A stretch of 64,000 nt of DNA, taken from positions 1-64,000 of the forward strand of contig NZ_JABBFV010000025.1 of the NCBI RefSeq assembly GCF_012927105.1. The letters run 5' to 3'. This DNA comes from Sphingobium psychrophilum (lineage in GTDB: Bacteria; Pseudomonadota; Alphaproteobacteria; Sphingomonadales; Sphingomonadaceae). Of this stretch, positions 56,445-64,000 are shown piece after piece. Within the stretch, counting starts at the first letter, position 1; the number at the start of each line of letters is the position of its first letter. The notes under the pieces are model-generated. The model was not told the origin of the DNA. It searched no databases and saw nothing but the letters and a program-made list of their open reading frames with translations. The translations under genes were made by a program, and so were the position numbers.

Positions 56445-59400
56445 TGCTCGCCTGGCTGGTCCGTGCCGCGCTGACCCAGCGCGTTCTCGTCCTCGCGCTC
56501 GCTGCGCTGCTGGTCGTCCTTGGGCTACGCGCGACCGGCGATGTGCCGCTCGACGTGTTTCCCGAGTTCGCACCGCCTATGGTCGAGATCCAGACCGAAG
56601 CGCCTGGTCTTTCGACCGAAGAGGTGGAAAGCCTGATTACCGTACCGATCGAAACGGCGGTCAACGGCGTCCCCGATCTGATGACGCTACGGTCCAAGTC
56701 CGTGCTGGGCCTGTCGTCGGTATCGATCCTGTTCGATCGCGGCACCGATGTGATCCGCGCCCGCCAGCTCGTCCAGGAGCGGGTGACACAGGTGCAGGCG
56801 CGGTTGCCCGCCGCGGCGCGTCCCCCGGTGATGCTGCCGCCACTGTCGTCAACCAGTCGGGCGATGAAGATCGGCATATCGTCGGCAAAGCTCGATCAGA
56901 TGCAGCTCTCCGAACTGGCGCGATGGACGATCCGGCCGCGCCTGATGGCGGTGCCGGGCGTCGCAAACGTCGCAATCTGGGGTCTGCGCGACCGCCAATT
57001 GCAGGTTTTGGTCGATCCCGACCGGCTGCGCGCGGCCGGCGTGACGCTCGCCGAACTGCGCACCGCGGCCGGCGATGCGGTGCTGGTCGGTGGGGGCGGC
57101 TTTGTCGATACGGCAACCCAGCGGCTCGCCGTGCAGCAGACGAGCGCGATCCAGTCCTCGGCCGATCTTGCACATGCGGTCATCAAGCAGAGCGGCGAAG
57201 CGGCGGTCCGCATCGGCGACGTCGCCCGCGTGGTCGACGGCTTCGCCGCGCCGATCGGCAATGCGATCATCGACGACGGGCCCGGCCTGATGCTGATCGT
57301 CGAGAAGCAACCGACCGGCAACACCCTCCAGCTTACCCGTGACGTGGAGGCCGCGATCGGTGAGCTGAAGCCGGGCCTGCGCGACGTGAAGGTCGATACG
57401 ACGATCTTCCGCCCTGCGACCTTCATCGAACGCTCGATCGACAATCTGACGCGCGCGCTCGCGATCGGCTGCCTGCTCGTGGCCGTGGTGCTGTTCATCT
57501 TTACCCGCGATTGGCGGCAGGCGACTATCAGCCTGGTCGCCATCCCGCTGTCGCTGCTCGGCGCGGGGCTGGTGTTGCTATGGAGCGGTGCCACCATCAA
57601 CACGATGGTGATCGCGGGGCTGGTCATCGCGCTCGGCGAAGTGGTCGACGATGCTATCATCGACGTGGAGAACATCGCGCGCCGACTGAGGCTCAATCGC
57701 GAGGCGGGCAACCCGCGCTCCAACTTCGACGTGGTGCTGTCCGCCTCGCTGGAAGTGCGATCGGCGGTGGTGTTCGCGTCGCTGATCGTGATGCTGGTGT
57801 TCCTGCCGATCTTCTTCCTGGGCGGGGTGGCGGGCACGTTCTTCCAACCGCTCGCCATCGCCTATGTGCTGGCGATCGCCGCGTCGCTGCTAGTCGCGCT
57901 GGTGGTGACGCCGGCGATGTGCCTGTTCCTGCTGCCGAACGCGCCCCTCAAGGCAGAGCGTGACACGCGGCTCGTCGGGGCGCTGAAACGCCGCTACGCC
58001 GGGGTGCTGCCGCGGATGGTGGCGCGACCGGCGCTGGCGATGGGGATCGTCGCGGGCGGCCTGCTGCTGGCAGGCGTCGGCTACGCCGGGTTCAAGGACC
58101 AATTCCTGCCCGATTTCCGCGAAACCGACTTCCTGATGCACTTCGTCGAGAAGCCCGGCACGTCGATCGAGGCGATGGACCGGATCACGATCCGTGCCTC
58201 CAAGGAGCTGCGCGCGATTCCTGGCGTGCGCAACTTCGGCGCACATATCGGCCGTGCGGAGGCCGCAGATGAAGTGGTCGGCCCGAACTTCACCGAGCTG
58301 TGGATCAGCCTGGACGAGAATGTCGATTATGATGCCAGCGTCGCGCGCATCAAGGAAGTGATCGACGGCTATCCCGGCCTCTACCGCGACGTGCTCACCT
58401 ATCTGCGCGAGCGCATCAAGGAAGTACTGAGCGGCGCAGGCGCGACGGTGGTCGTCCGCATCTTCGGTCCCGATCAGATCGAGCTTCGTGCCGCGGCCGA
58501 ACGTATCCGCGCCAAAGTGGCGGCGATCGACGGGGTTGCCGATCTCAAAGTCGAGCAACAGGTTCTGGTGCCGCAAATCCAGGTTCGTCCCCGGCCTGGC
58601 GATCTCGCCACGCTGGGCCTCACCGCGGGCGAAGTACGGCGACAAGCGCAAACCTTGGTCGCCGGGCAGAAGGTCGGCGAAATCTACCGCGACCAAAAAG
58701 CGTTCGACGTGGCGCTGTGGGGCGAACCTAAGGTGCGCGGCGATGTCCATGCGCTTGCCGACATGATGATCCAGACGCCCGCGGGCGCGCCGGTACGGTT
58801 GCGCGACGTGGCCGATATTCGCATCATGCCTGCCCCGAACGAGATCAAGCGCGAGAACGGTGAGCGCCGGATCGACGTCACGCTCAATGTCGCCGGTGCG
58901 GACCTCGGCACGGTCGCGCGCGCTGTCGAAACGGCTGTGGGTCAGATGCCGTTCGCGACCGGATACCATCCCCAGGTGCTGGGCGAATACGCGGCGCTGC
59001 GTGATTCACGCCAGCGGCTCTGGACGACGGGGCTGCTCTGCCTGCTCGGCGTCCTGCTGCTGGTCTGGCTGGAGTTCCGCTCGGCGCGGATCACCGCGCT
59101 GGTAGCGACCAGCCTGCCGTTCGCGCTGGTCGGCGGGGTAGTCGGCGTGGCGCTGACGGGCGGCGTGCTGTCGCTCGGCTCGCTGGTCGGGTTCGTGACG
59201 GTCATCGGCATTTCGGCGCGCAACGGCATCATGCTGCTGTCGCACTACGATCATCTCCGCCGGTTCGAGGGCGAGGACTTCGGCCCGCGTCTGATCCTGC
59301 GCGGCGCGGAGGAACGACTGGTGCCGATCCTGATGACCGCGGCGTGCGCCGGTCTGGCGCTGCTGCCGCTGATCGTCGCCGGCAACGCGCCGGGCCATGA

Positions 59401-59545
59401 AATCGAGCATCCGATGGCGATCGTCATCCTGGGCGGACTTGTCTCCTCGACCGTGCTCAACCTGTTCCTGATGCCCGCGCTATACGCGCGCTTCGGACGG
59501 GAGAAGCCCGCGCCCGATGCCCCACTTGCCGGAGTTCCCGCATGA
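56444..59545 (+). CDS. RND efflux pump, heavy-metal (CzcA/CusA) type
   Basis: A 1033-aa inner-membrane proton antiporter. Twelve membrane helices in two halves with large periplasmic loops. The HME-type start ([40 protein letters not shown]) is clear, as is TM4 [20 protein letters not shown], the proton-relay region where HME families differ; its DD pair does not fit the classic Zn/Co (DFG...DG) or Cu/Ag pattern exactly. Substrate is therefore uncertain. Full family length. It overlaps the outer-membrane factor gene by 4 bases. Confidence 0.9.
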   Translation: MLAWLVRAALTQRVLVLALAALLVVLGLRATGDVPLDVFPEFAPPMVEIQTEAPGLSTEEVESLITVPIETAVNGVPDLMTLRSKSVLGLSSVSILFDRGTDVIRARQLVQERVTQVQARLPAAARPPVMLPPLSSTSRAMKIGISSAKLDQMQLSELARWTIRPRLMAVPGVANVAIWGLRDRQLQVLVDPDRLRAAGVTLAELRTAAGDAVLVGGGGFVDTATQRLAVQQTSAIQSSADLAHAVIKQSGEAAVRIGDVARVVDGFAAPIGNAIIDDGPGLMLIVEKQPTGNTLQLTRDVEAAIGELKPGLRDVKVDTTIFRPATFIERSIDNLTRALAIGCLLVAVVLFIFTRDWRQATISLVAIPLSLLGAGLVLLWSGATINTMVIAGLVIALGEVVDDAIIDVENIARRLRLNREAGNPRSNFDVVLSASLEVRSAVVFASLIVMLVFLPIFFLGGVAGTFFQPLAIAYVLAIAASLLVALVVTPAMCLFLLPNAPLKAERDTRLVGALKRRYAGVLPRMVARPALAMGIVAGGLLLAGVGYAGFKDQFLPDFRETDFLMHFVEKPGTSIEAMDRITIRASKELRAIPGVRNFGAHIGRAEAADEVVGPNFTELWISLDENVDYDASVARIKEVIDGYPGLYRDVLTYLRERIKEVLSGAGATVVVRIFGPDQIELRAAAERIRAKVAAIDGVADLKVEQQVLVPQIQVRPRPGDLATLGLTAGEVRRQAQTLVAGQKVGEIYRDQKAFDVALWGEPKVRGDVHALADMMIQTPAGAPVRLRDVADIRIMPAPNEIKRENGERRIDVTLNVAGADLGTVARAVETAVGQMPFATGYHPQVLGEYAALRDSRQRLWTTGLLCLLGVLLLVWLEFRSARITALVATSLPFALVGGVVGVALTGGVLSLGSLVGFVTVIGISARNGIMLLSHYDHLRRFEGEDFGPRLILRGAEERLVPILMTAACAGLALLPLIVAGNAPGHEIEHPMAIVILGGLVSSTVLNLFLMPALYARFGREKPAPDAPLAGVPA

Positions 59546-60918
59546 TCCGCCGGTTTGCTCCGATCGCCGCGCTCGCGGTCGCGGGGTGCATGTCTGCGCC
59601 TCTGCCCCCGCCGACGATCCCACCCGCGTCCGCCACAGGTGCTTTCGCAAACCTTCCGACCGCGGCGATCGGCCCGGTCCCGAATGACTGGTGGCGGCTG
59701 TACGACGATCCGGCGCTTGATCGACTGGTCCAGGCAAGCCTCGCCGCCAATGCCGATCTGCGCGTCGCCTATGCCAATCTCGACGGCGCGCGCGCGGCAC
59801 TGCGGCAGGCGCGCGCCGCGCGGCTGCCGCAAACCACGATCGAAAGCGCGGGCACGATCGACAACAGCGCGACGCAGCCAAGCGCGTCATCGAACGTGCC
59901 GACCACCGACTACGATCTCGCCCTGACCGCAAGTTGGGACATCGACCTGTTCGGCCGCCTGCGCTCGGCCGCGCTGGCGGCGGGGGCCGATGCTGACGCT
60001 CAGGCTGCGGCGCTGGACTCCCTGCGCGTCGCGGTCGTGGCGGATACGGTGCTCGCCTATGTCGATCTGTGCGGTGCGACCCGTGCGGCGAATGTCTCGC
60101 GCGAGATTGTCGCGGTTCAGGAACGCTCGGTTGGCGTGGTACGTGACCAGCTTGCCGCTGGCGAGGTATCGCCGCTCGAAGTCGCGCAGGCCGCCAGCCT
60201 GCTGGAATCCACCCGCGCCACGCTGGCCCCGTTCGAGGCGGCGCGCGCGAATGCCCTGTACCGGATCGCAACCTTGCAGGGCCGCCCCCCCGCTGAAGCG
60301 CGCGGGTTCGACATCGCCTGCAATGCGCCCCCGAAGCTCCGCGCGGCGGTGCCCGTGGGCGAAGGACAGGCGCTACTGCTGCGTCGCCCCGATATTCGCG
60401 AAGCCGAACGCCGCCTCGCCGCTGCCGCGGCGCGGATCGGGGTCGCCCATGCCGATCTCTACCCGCGCGTGAACCTGGGTGGTGCAGTCGGGCTGTTGAC
60501 GGGTGGCTTCGTCGCGACGGCTTCACCGCTGATAAGCTGGGCCTTCCCCAATCAGGCCCCAGCGCGAGCACGACTGGAACAGGCCCGCGCAACAGAACGC
60601 GCGGCGCTCGCCGGCTGGGATGTGGCGGTATTGCGGGCATTGCGCGAAGTCGAAACCGCGCTCGCCGTCTATGATGGCGAGGTGCGCCGCAATCGTGCGC
60701 TCGATGCCGCGCGGATCCAATCTACGCTTTACGCCCGCCGTGCAGCCGCCCGTGTTCGGCTTGGGGATGCCGCCTCGCTGATCCAGTTCGATGCCGAGCG
60801 GGCGCGGGCGCAAGCCGCGCTCGCCCAAACACAGTCCGATCTCACCGTGGCGCAATCCCAGGTCGCGCTATTCCGGGCGCTGGGTGGGGGATGGCAGACG
60901 AACGGTCCGGCGGGCTAG
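59542..60918 (+). CDS. Outer-membrane efflux channel (NodT family)
   Basis: A 458-aa TolC-like lipoprotein: lipobox VAGC near residue 14, then [17 protein letters not shown] and [20 protein letters not shown], typical NodT, and two repeated coiled-coil halves ([40 protein letters not shown]). It forms the trimeric exit duct for the RND pump encoded before it. The stop is 10 bases before the response-regulator gene. Confidence 0.9.
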   Translation: MIRRFAPIAALAVAGCMSAPLPPPTIPPASATGAFANLPTAAIGPVPNDWWRLYDDPALDRLVQASLAANADLRVAYANLDGARAALRQARAARLPQTTIESAGTIDNSATQPSASSNVPTTDYDLALTASWDIDLFGRLRSAALAAGADADAQAAALDSLRVAVVADTVLAYVDLCGATRAANVSREIVAVQERSVGVVRDQLAAGEVSPLEVAQAASLLESTRATLAPFEAARANALYRIATLQGRPPAEARGFDIACNAPPKLRAAVPVGEGQALLLRRPDIREAERRLAAAAARIGVAHADLYPRVNLGGAVGLLTGGFVATASPLISWAFPNQAPARARLEQARATERAALAGWDVAVLRALREVETALAVYDGEVRRNRALDAARIQSTLYARRAAARVRLGDAASLIQFDAERARAQAALAQTQSDLTVAQSQVALFRALGGGWQTNGPAG

Positions 60919-60928
60919 AAGGGCAGCC

Positions 60929-61603
60929 ATGCGAATCCTGATCGTAGAAGATGATAACGAGACGAACCGCTTCGTGGCCCGCGGGCTTGCGGAATTGGGA
61001 CATCACGTCGTCACCAGCACCGATGGTCGCGACGGGCTGTTTCAGGCGACTGGGGACCAATTCGACGCGCTGATCGTCGATCGGATGCTGCCTGGGCTGG
61101 ATGGACTGTCACTTATCAAGGCGCTGCGTGCGGCGGGCAACATGACACCGGCCCTCATGCTCACCGCCGTGGGTGGCATCGCTGATCGCGTCGAAGGACT
61201 GGAAGGCGGTGCCGACGATTATCTGGTCAAGCCGTTCGCCTTTTCCGAGCTTGCCGCGCGTGTTCATGCGCTCGGGCGGCGTCCGGCTGCCCAGACCGAG
61301 GCGAGCGTGCTTGTAATTGGTGGGATCGAACTGGATCTTCATCGACGCTTCGTTACCCGCGACGGCCGTAGGATCGTGCTGCAACCGCGCGAGTTCGCGT
61401 TGCTCGCCGAGCTGATGCGCAATCCTCGCCGGGTCATGACGCGAACGATGCTGCTGGAGCGGGTCTGGGATTTCGATTTCGACCCCAAGACGAACATCGT
61501 CGAGACGCACTTAAGCCGCCTGCGCTCCAAGCTCAACGCCGGGTTCGACGATGATGCGATCGAGACCGTGCGCGGTGCTGGCTACATGATCCGCGGCGCG
61601 TGA
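60929..61603 (+). CDS. OmpR-family response regulator
   Basis: A 224-aa transcription regulator. Receiver domain: RILIVEDDNETNRF acidic pocket, phosphoacceptor Asp in ALIVDRMLPGLDG (about residue 51), MLTAVGG Thr and LVKPFAF Lys. The winged helix follows with VLQPREFALLAELMRNP, RRVMTRTMLLERVWDFDFDP and TNIVETHLSRLRSKL. The start at 60929 has GGGCAG upstream, and the frame is open further upstream inside the channel gene. Overlaps the kinase gene (TGATG). Likely controls this efflux operon. Confidence 0.92.
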   Translation: MRILIVEDDNETNRFVARGLAELGHHVVTSTDGRDGLFQATGDQFDALIVDRMLPGLDGLSLIKALRAAGNMTPALMLTAVGGIADRVEGLEGGADDYLVKPFAFSELAARVHALGRRPAAQTEASVLVIGGIELDLHRRFVTRDGRRIVLQPREFALLAELMRNPRRVMTRTMLLERVWDFDFDPKTNIVETHLSRLRSKLNAGFDDDAIETVRGAGYMIRGA

Positions 61604-62946
61604 TGACCCGCCCGTGGCGATCCACCTTCGGGCTTGTCGCCCTCGTCGCGTCCCTCTTCGCGCTGGGGACGCTTATCATCGGGGTCGTCGCCTATGAGGT
61701 GACGCATGAAGCGCTCGAGATCCAGCTCGATCACCGGGTCGCGATCGAAACCCGCGCGCTGATCGACGAAGGCGACGACGGTCCTACGGGCGTTGCGATG
61801 GCAATCCGTCGGCGCGAGGCGGCGCGAAGCACCGCCAGTCTGGAATACCTGCTGGTCGACCCAGTGGGTCGCCGTGTCGCGGGGTCGCTCGACGCGACCG
61901 CCCCTACCTTGCCGGGTTATCTGGAATTTCTGCATTACCGGCGGGACGGCGAACACAGGATCGCACAGGCCCTGACCACCCGATTGCCTGACAACAGCCG
62001 GTTGGTCGTCGCGGCCGATCGCGAAGTGATTGACGAGATGGATGCGACGCTGCTCAAGCTGTTCGCGGGCGCATTCGGCGTCATGCTGCTGCTCGGTATC
62101 GGCGGGGCCTGGCTGGTGGGTGCGGTGACGCGCGCGCGCCTAGCGCACATCGACCGCACCGCCCTCGCGATCATCGATGGCGATCTGGCGCGACGTATGC
62201 CGCTCACCGGCGCGGGTGACGAATTCGATCGCGTGTCGGCGACGCTCAACCGGATGCTCGACCGGATCGGCGGACTGATGGACAACCTGCGCCAGGTGTC
62301 GAGCGACGTAGCCCACGACCTGCGCACCCCGCTGACCCGCCTGCATAACCGGCTCGATGAAGCGCTATCGGCACGGGACGTGGACGAGAAACGCCAAGCG
62401 ATCGAGGCCGCTGCCGCACAATCACGCGAACTGCTCGATATTTTCGGAGCATTGCTGCGCATTGCGGAGGTGGAAGCATTGTCACCTCGCACCCATTTTC
62501 AGGATGTGGCGCTGGATCAACTGGTTGAGGAACTGGTCGACACCTACCGCCCCGATATGGAAGCAAGCGGCCATCTGCTCGTCACAGCGATAGCCCCCGC
62601 GATATGGACGATGGGCGATCGACGGCTGCTGCAACAGCTTGTCACCAATCTCCTCGACAACGCGCTTCGCCACACCCCCCCTGGGACGACGGTTCGCGTC
62701 GAGCTGGAGCGTGATGACGCCATTGCTCGCTTAACGGTCGCCGATGATGGACACGGTGTAGCATCCGAAGATGCGTCCCGGCTGTTCCAGCGGTTCGCGC
62801 GCGCGGAACGTAGCCGATCGTCGGAAGGTCATGGCCTGGGGCTGGCACTAGTCGCTGCGGTCGCGACCGCGCACCGGGGCACGGTTTCGCTGCTCGCGCC
62901 GCCCGGATTTGGGGTTGTCGTCGAACTACCAGTTGGGAAAAAATGA
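61603..62946 (+). CDS. Sensor histidine kinase of the efflux operon
   Basis: A 447-aa inner-membrane kinase. Two membrane helices (LVALVASLFALGTLIIGVVA; LFAGAFGVMLLLGIGGAWLV) enclose a periplasmic sensor of about 130 residues. HAMP, then dimerisation with H-box VAHDLRTPLTRLHNRL, N-box NLLDNALRHTPPG, and G-boxes VADDGHGVA and GHGLGLALVAAVATAH. The periplasmic part has no recognisable metal motif. Start ATG at 61603 (or the GTG just before). It overlaps the next gene by 4 bases. Confidence 0.92.
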   Translation: MTRPWRSTFGLVALVASLFALGTLIIGVVAYEVTHEALEIQLDHRVAIETRALIDEGDDGPTGVAMAIRRREAARSTASLEYLLVDPVGRRVAGSLDATAPTLPGYLEFLHYRRDGEHRIAQALTTRLPDNSRLVVAADREVIDEMDATLLKLFAGAFGVMLLLGIGGAWLVGAVTRARLAHIDRTALAIIDGDLARRMPLTGAGDEFDRVSATLNRMLDRIGGLMDNLRQVSSDVAHDLRTPLTRLHNRLDEALSARDVDEKRQAIEAAAAQSRELLDIFGALLRIAEVEALSPRTHFQDVALDQLVEELVDTYRPDMEASGHLLVTAIAPAIWTMGDRRLLQQLVTNLLDNALRHTPPGTTVRVELERDDAIARLTVADDGHGVASEDASRLFQRFARAERSRSSEGHGLGLALVAAVATAHRGTVSLLAPPGFGVVVELPVGKK

Positions 62947-63722
62947 TGACGATCGGCGACAGGCGCGAACTCCTGAGCAAGGTGCCGGCGATCACGCTGG
63001 GCTTCTGGATCATCAAGATTCTGGCGACGACGCTCGGCGAAACCGCTGGCGATACCGTCAGCATGTCGATGAACCTGGGCTATCTTGTCGGCACCGCGAT
63101 CTTCCTGACGGCGTTGATTGCGCTGGTCTGGTGGCAGGTAGCGGCGACGCGCTTCCACCCGTTCCTCTATTGGGGGACGATCATCGCATCGACCACCGCG
63201 GGAACGACGATGGCGGATTTCGCCACACGGTCGTTGGGCATCGGTTATCCCGGAGGTTCGACCCTGCTGTTCGTATGCGTGCTGGCGTCCCTGTTCGCCT
63301 GGTATCGCACCCTGGGCTCGATCTCGGTCGATACCGTGCGGGAACCCAAGGCGGAGCTGTTCTACTGGCTCACCATCACCTTTTCGCAGACGCTCGGCAC
63401 GGCGCTCGGCGACTGGACAGCGGATACCGGGGGCCTCGGCTATCTGGGCGCAGCAGCGATCTTCGGCGCGATGCTGGCGATACTCGCTGGCCTCTACTTC
63501 TGGACGAAGGCAAGCCGGATATTCCTGTTCTGGGCAGCGTTCATCCTGACCCGGCCGCTCGGCGCGGCCGTAGGCGATTTCCTCGACAAGCCGATCGCAA
63601 AGGGCGGGCTCGATTTCAGCCGTCCGCTTGCTTCGGCAGTGCTCGCGGCGGCCATCCTGGCCCTTATCCTGATCCTGCCACAACGCGCAGGCCAACATCC
63701 TGGTGAGAACGGGTCCGGGTAA
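62943..63722 (+). CDS. Uncharacterised membrane protein with four internal repeats (COG4705-like)
   Basis: A 259-aa polytopic protein. Four similar hydrophobic units are visible, each with W or F at the start and a small-residue GD or AD pattern: FWIIKILATTLGETAGD, LYWGTIIASTTAGTTMAD, FYWLTITFSQTLGTALGD and LFWAAFILTRPLGAAVGD. Likely a carrier or membrane component belonging to the efflux and two-component unit. Substrate unknown. Start 62943 overlaps the kinase stop (ATGA). Confidence 0.75.
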   Translation: MMTIGDRRELLSKVPAITLGFWIIKILATTLGETAGDTVSMSMNLGYLVGTAIFLTALIALVWWQVAATRFHPFLYWGTIIASTTAGTTMADFATRSLGIGYPGGSTLLFVCVLASLFAWYRTLGSISVDTVREPKAELFYWLTITFSQTLGTALGDWTADTGGLGYLGAAAIFGAMLAILAGLYFWTKASRIFLFWAAFILTRPLGAAVGDFLDKPIAKGGLDFSRPLASAVLAAAILALILILPQRAGQHPGENGSG

Positions 63723-63770
63723 ATTGAACCGGTTTCTCGCCACGACACCCGACCATTGAAAGACTGCCTG

Positions 63771-64000
63771 TGTTCGATCGCCTAATCGAGTTCCTTAACG
63801 AAGCCGGCTACCTTGGAATTGCCGCGCTGATGTTTCTTGAAAATGTGTTTCCGCCAATCCCCTCCGAAATCATTATGCCCGCTGCCGGTTTTGGCGCGGG
63901 GCAAGGGCGATTGAATCTGTTCGGCGTGATCATGGCCGGCGCGGGCGGCTCGGTCGCGGGCGCGCTGTTCTGGTACTATGTTGGAAAGTGGATTGATGCC
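63771..64000 (+). CDS. DedA-family membrane protein (partial, runs off the window)
   Basis: The first 76 codons from a GTG start: VFDRLIEFLNEAGYLGIAA, then the DedA core ENVFPPIPSEIIMPAAGFGA and GAGGSVAGALFWYYVGKW. The family takes part in undecaprenyl-phosphate or phospholipid translocation and membrane homeostasis. The C-terminal part lies beyond the window end. No good Shine-Dalgarno is seen. Confidence 0.85.

Noticed and set aside
55245-56573. 442-aa minus-strand ORF across the adaptor gene
   Set aside because: Arg-rich antisense frame of a clear RND adaptor gene, a typical shadow in GC-rich DNA.
59480-60640. 386-aa minus-strand ORF over the outer-membrane channel gene
   Set aside because: Composition (Arg, Pro, Ala) and full overlap with an unambiguous NodT gene mark it as antisense noise.

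Overview
The window is GC-rich alphaproteobacterial DNA, most likely from a sphingomonad (Sphingobium, Sphingomonas, Novosphingobium or a relative). The reasons are a lasso-peptide cluster with an isopeptidase and a FecI/FecR/TonB-receptor module, a core peptide resembling the sphingomonad lasso peptide syanodin I (from memory), a 3' remnant resembling the small sphingomonad DUF6961 proteins, and GC-rich codon use. It reads as accessory DNA (conjugative plasmid, ICE or large genomic island). No rRNA, tRNA, CRISPR array or integrase was seen.

Layout. (1) 1-1446: the tail of an unknown gene, then a complete IS3-family element with both terminal inverted repeats. (2) 1965-9633: two candidate defence cassettes. 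The first is a minus-strand operon of a calcineurin-like phosphoesterase, a P-loop (ORC/STAND-like) ATPase and an unrecognised protein. The second is an ABC/OLD-like ATPase plus HNH nuclease pair, Septu-like in architecture. (3) 10154-10973: an AlkB-like dioxygenase and a start-less small-gene remnant. (4) 11296-22032: a lasso-peptide locus. ECF sigma factor, FecR, TonB receptor and S9 isopeptidase lie on the plus strand. The 43-aa precursor, the B protein (RRE plus protease) and the asparagine-synthetase-like cyclase lie on the minus strand, behind GntR and XRE regulators. (5) 22146-44341: a 22-kb F-type conjugation/type IV secretion operon (DsbC-like, pilin, TraL-E-K-B-V-C, three small membrane proteins, TraW-U, split TraN, TrbC, S26 peptidase, TraF, TrbB-like, TraH, TraG), preceded by 21-bp tandem repeats. 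No relaxase or coupling protein is in the window. (6) 44344-55069: accessory genes, including a possible entry-exclusion membrane protein, an HTH protein with an RNAP alpha-CTD-like end, an HNH/unknown/nucleotidyltransferase operon, a PD-(D/E)XK-like protein divergent from a 992-aa RelA/SpoT-domain protein, a TIR-domain operon, a winged-helix protein and a TfoX-like protein. (7) 55340-64000: an RND heavy-metal-type efflux operon (adaptor, pump, outer-membrane channel) with its own two-component system, a repeat-containing membrane protein and a partial DedA protein, behind a 26-bp palindrome.

How the parts fit. The conjugation operon is a transfer backbone whose genes overlap almost throughout. 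On both sides it carries cargo typical of mobile elements: anti-phage-like cassettes, a bacteriocin-like lasso peptide with an uptake and degradation system, and metal or drug efflux. A degenerate intergenic repeat recurs in the non-coding gaps on both sides of the backbone.
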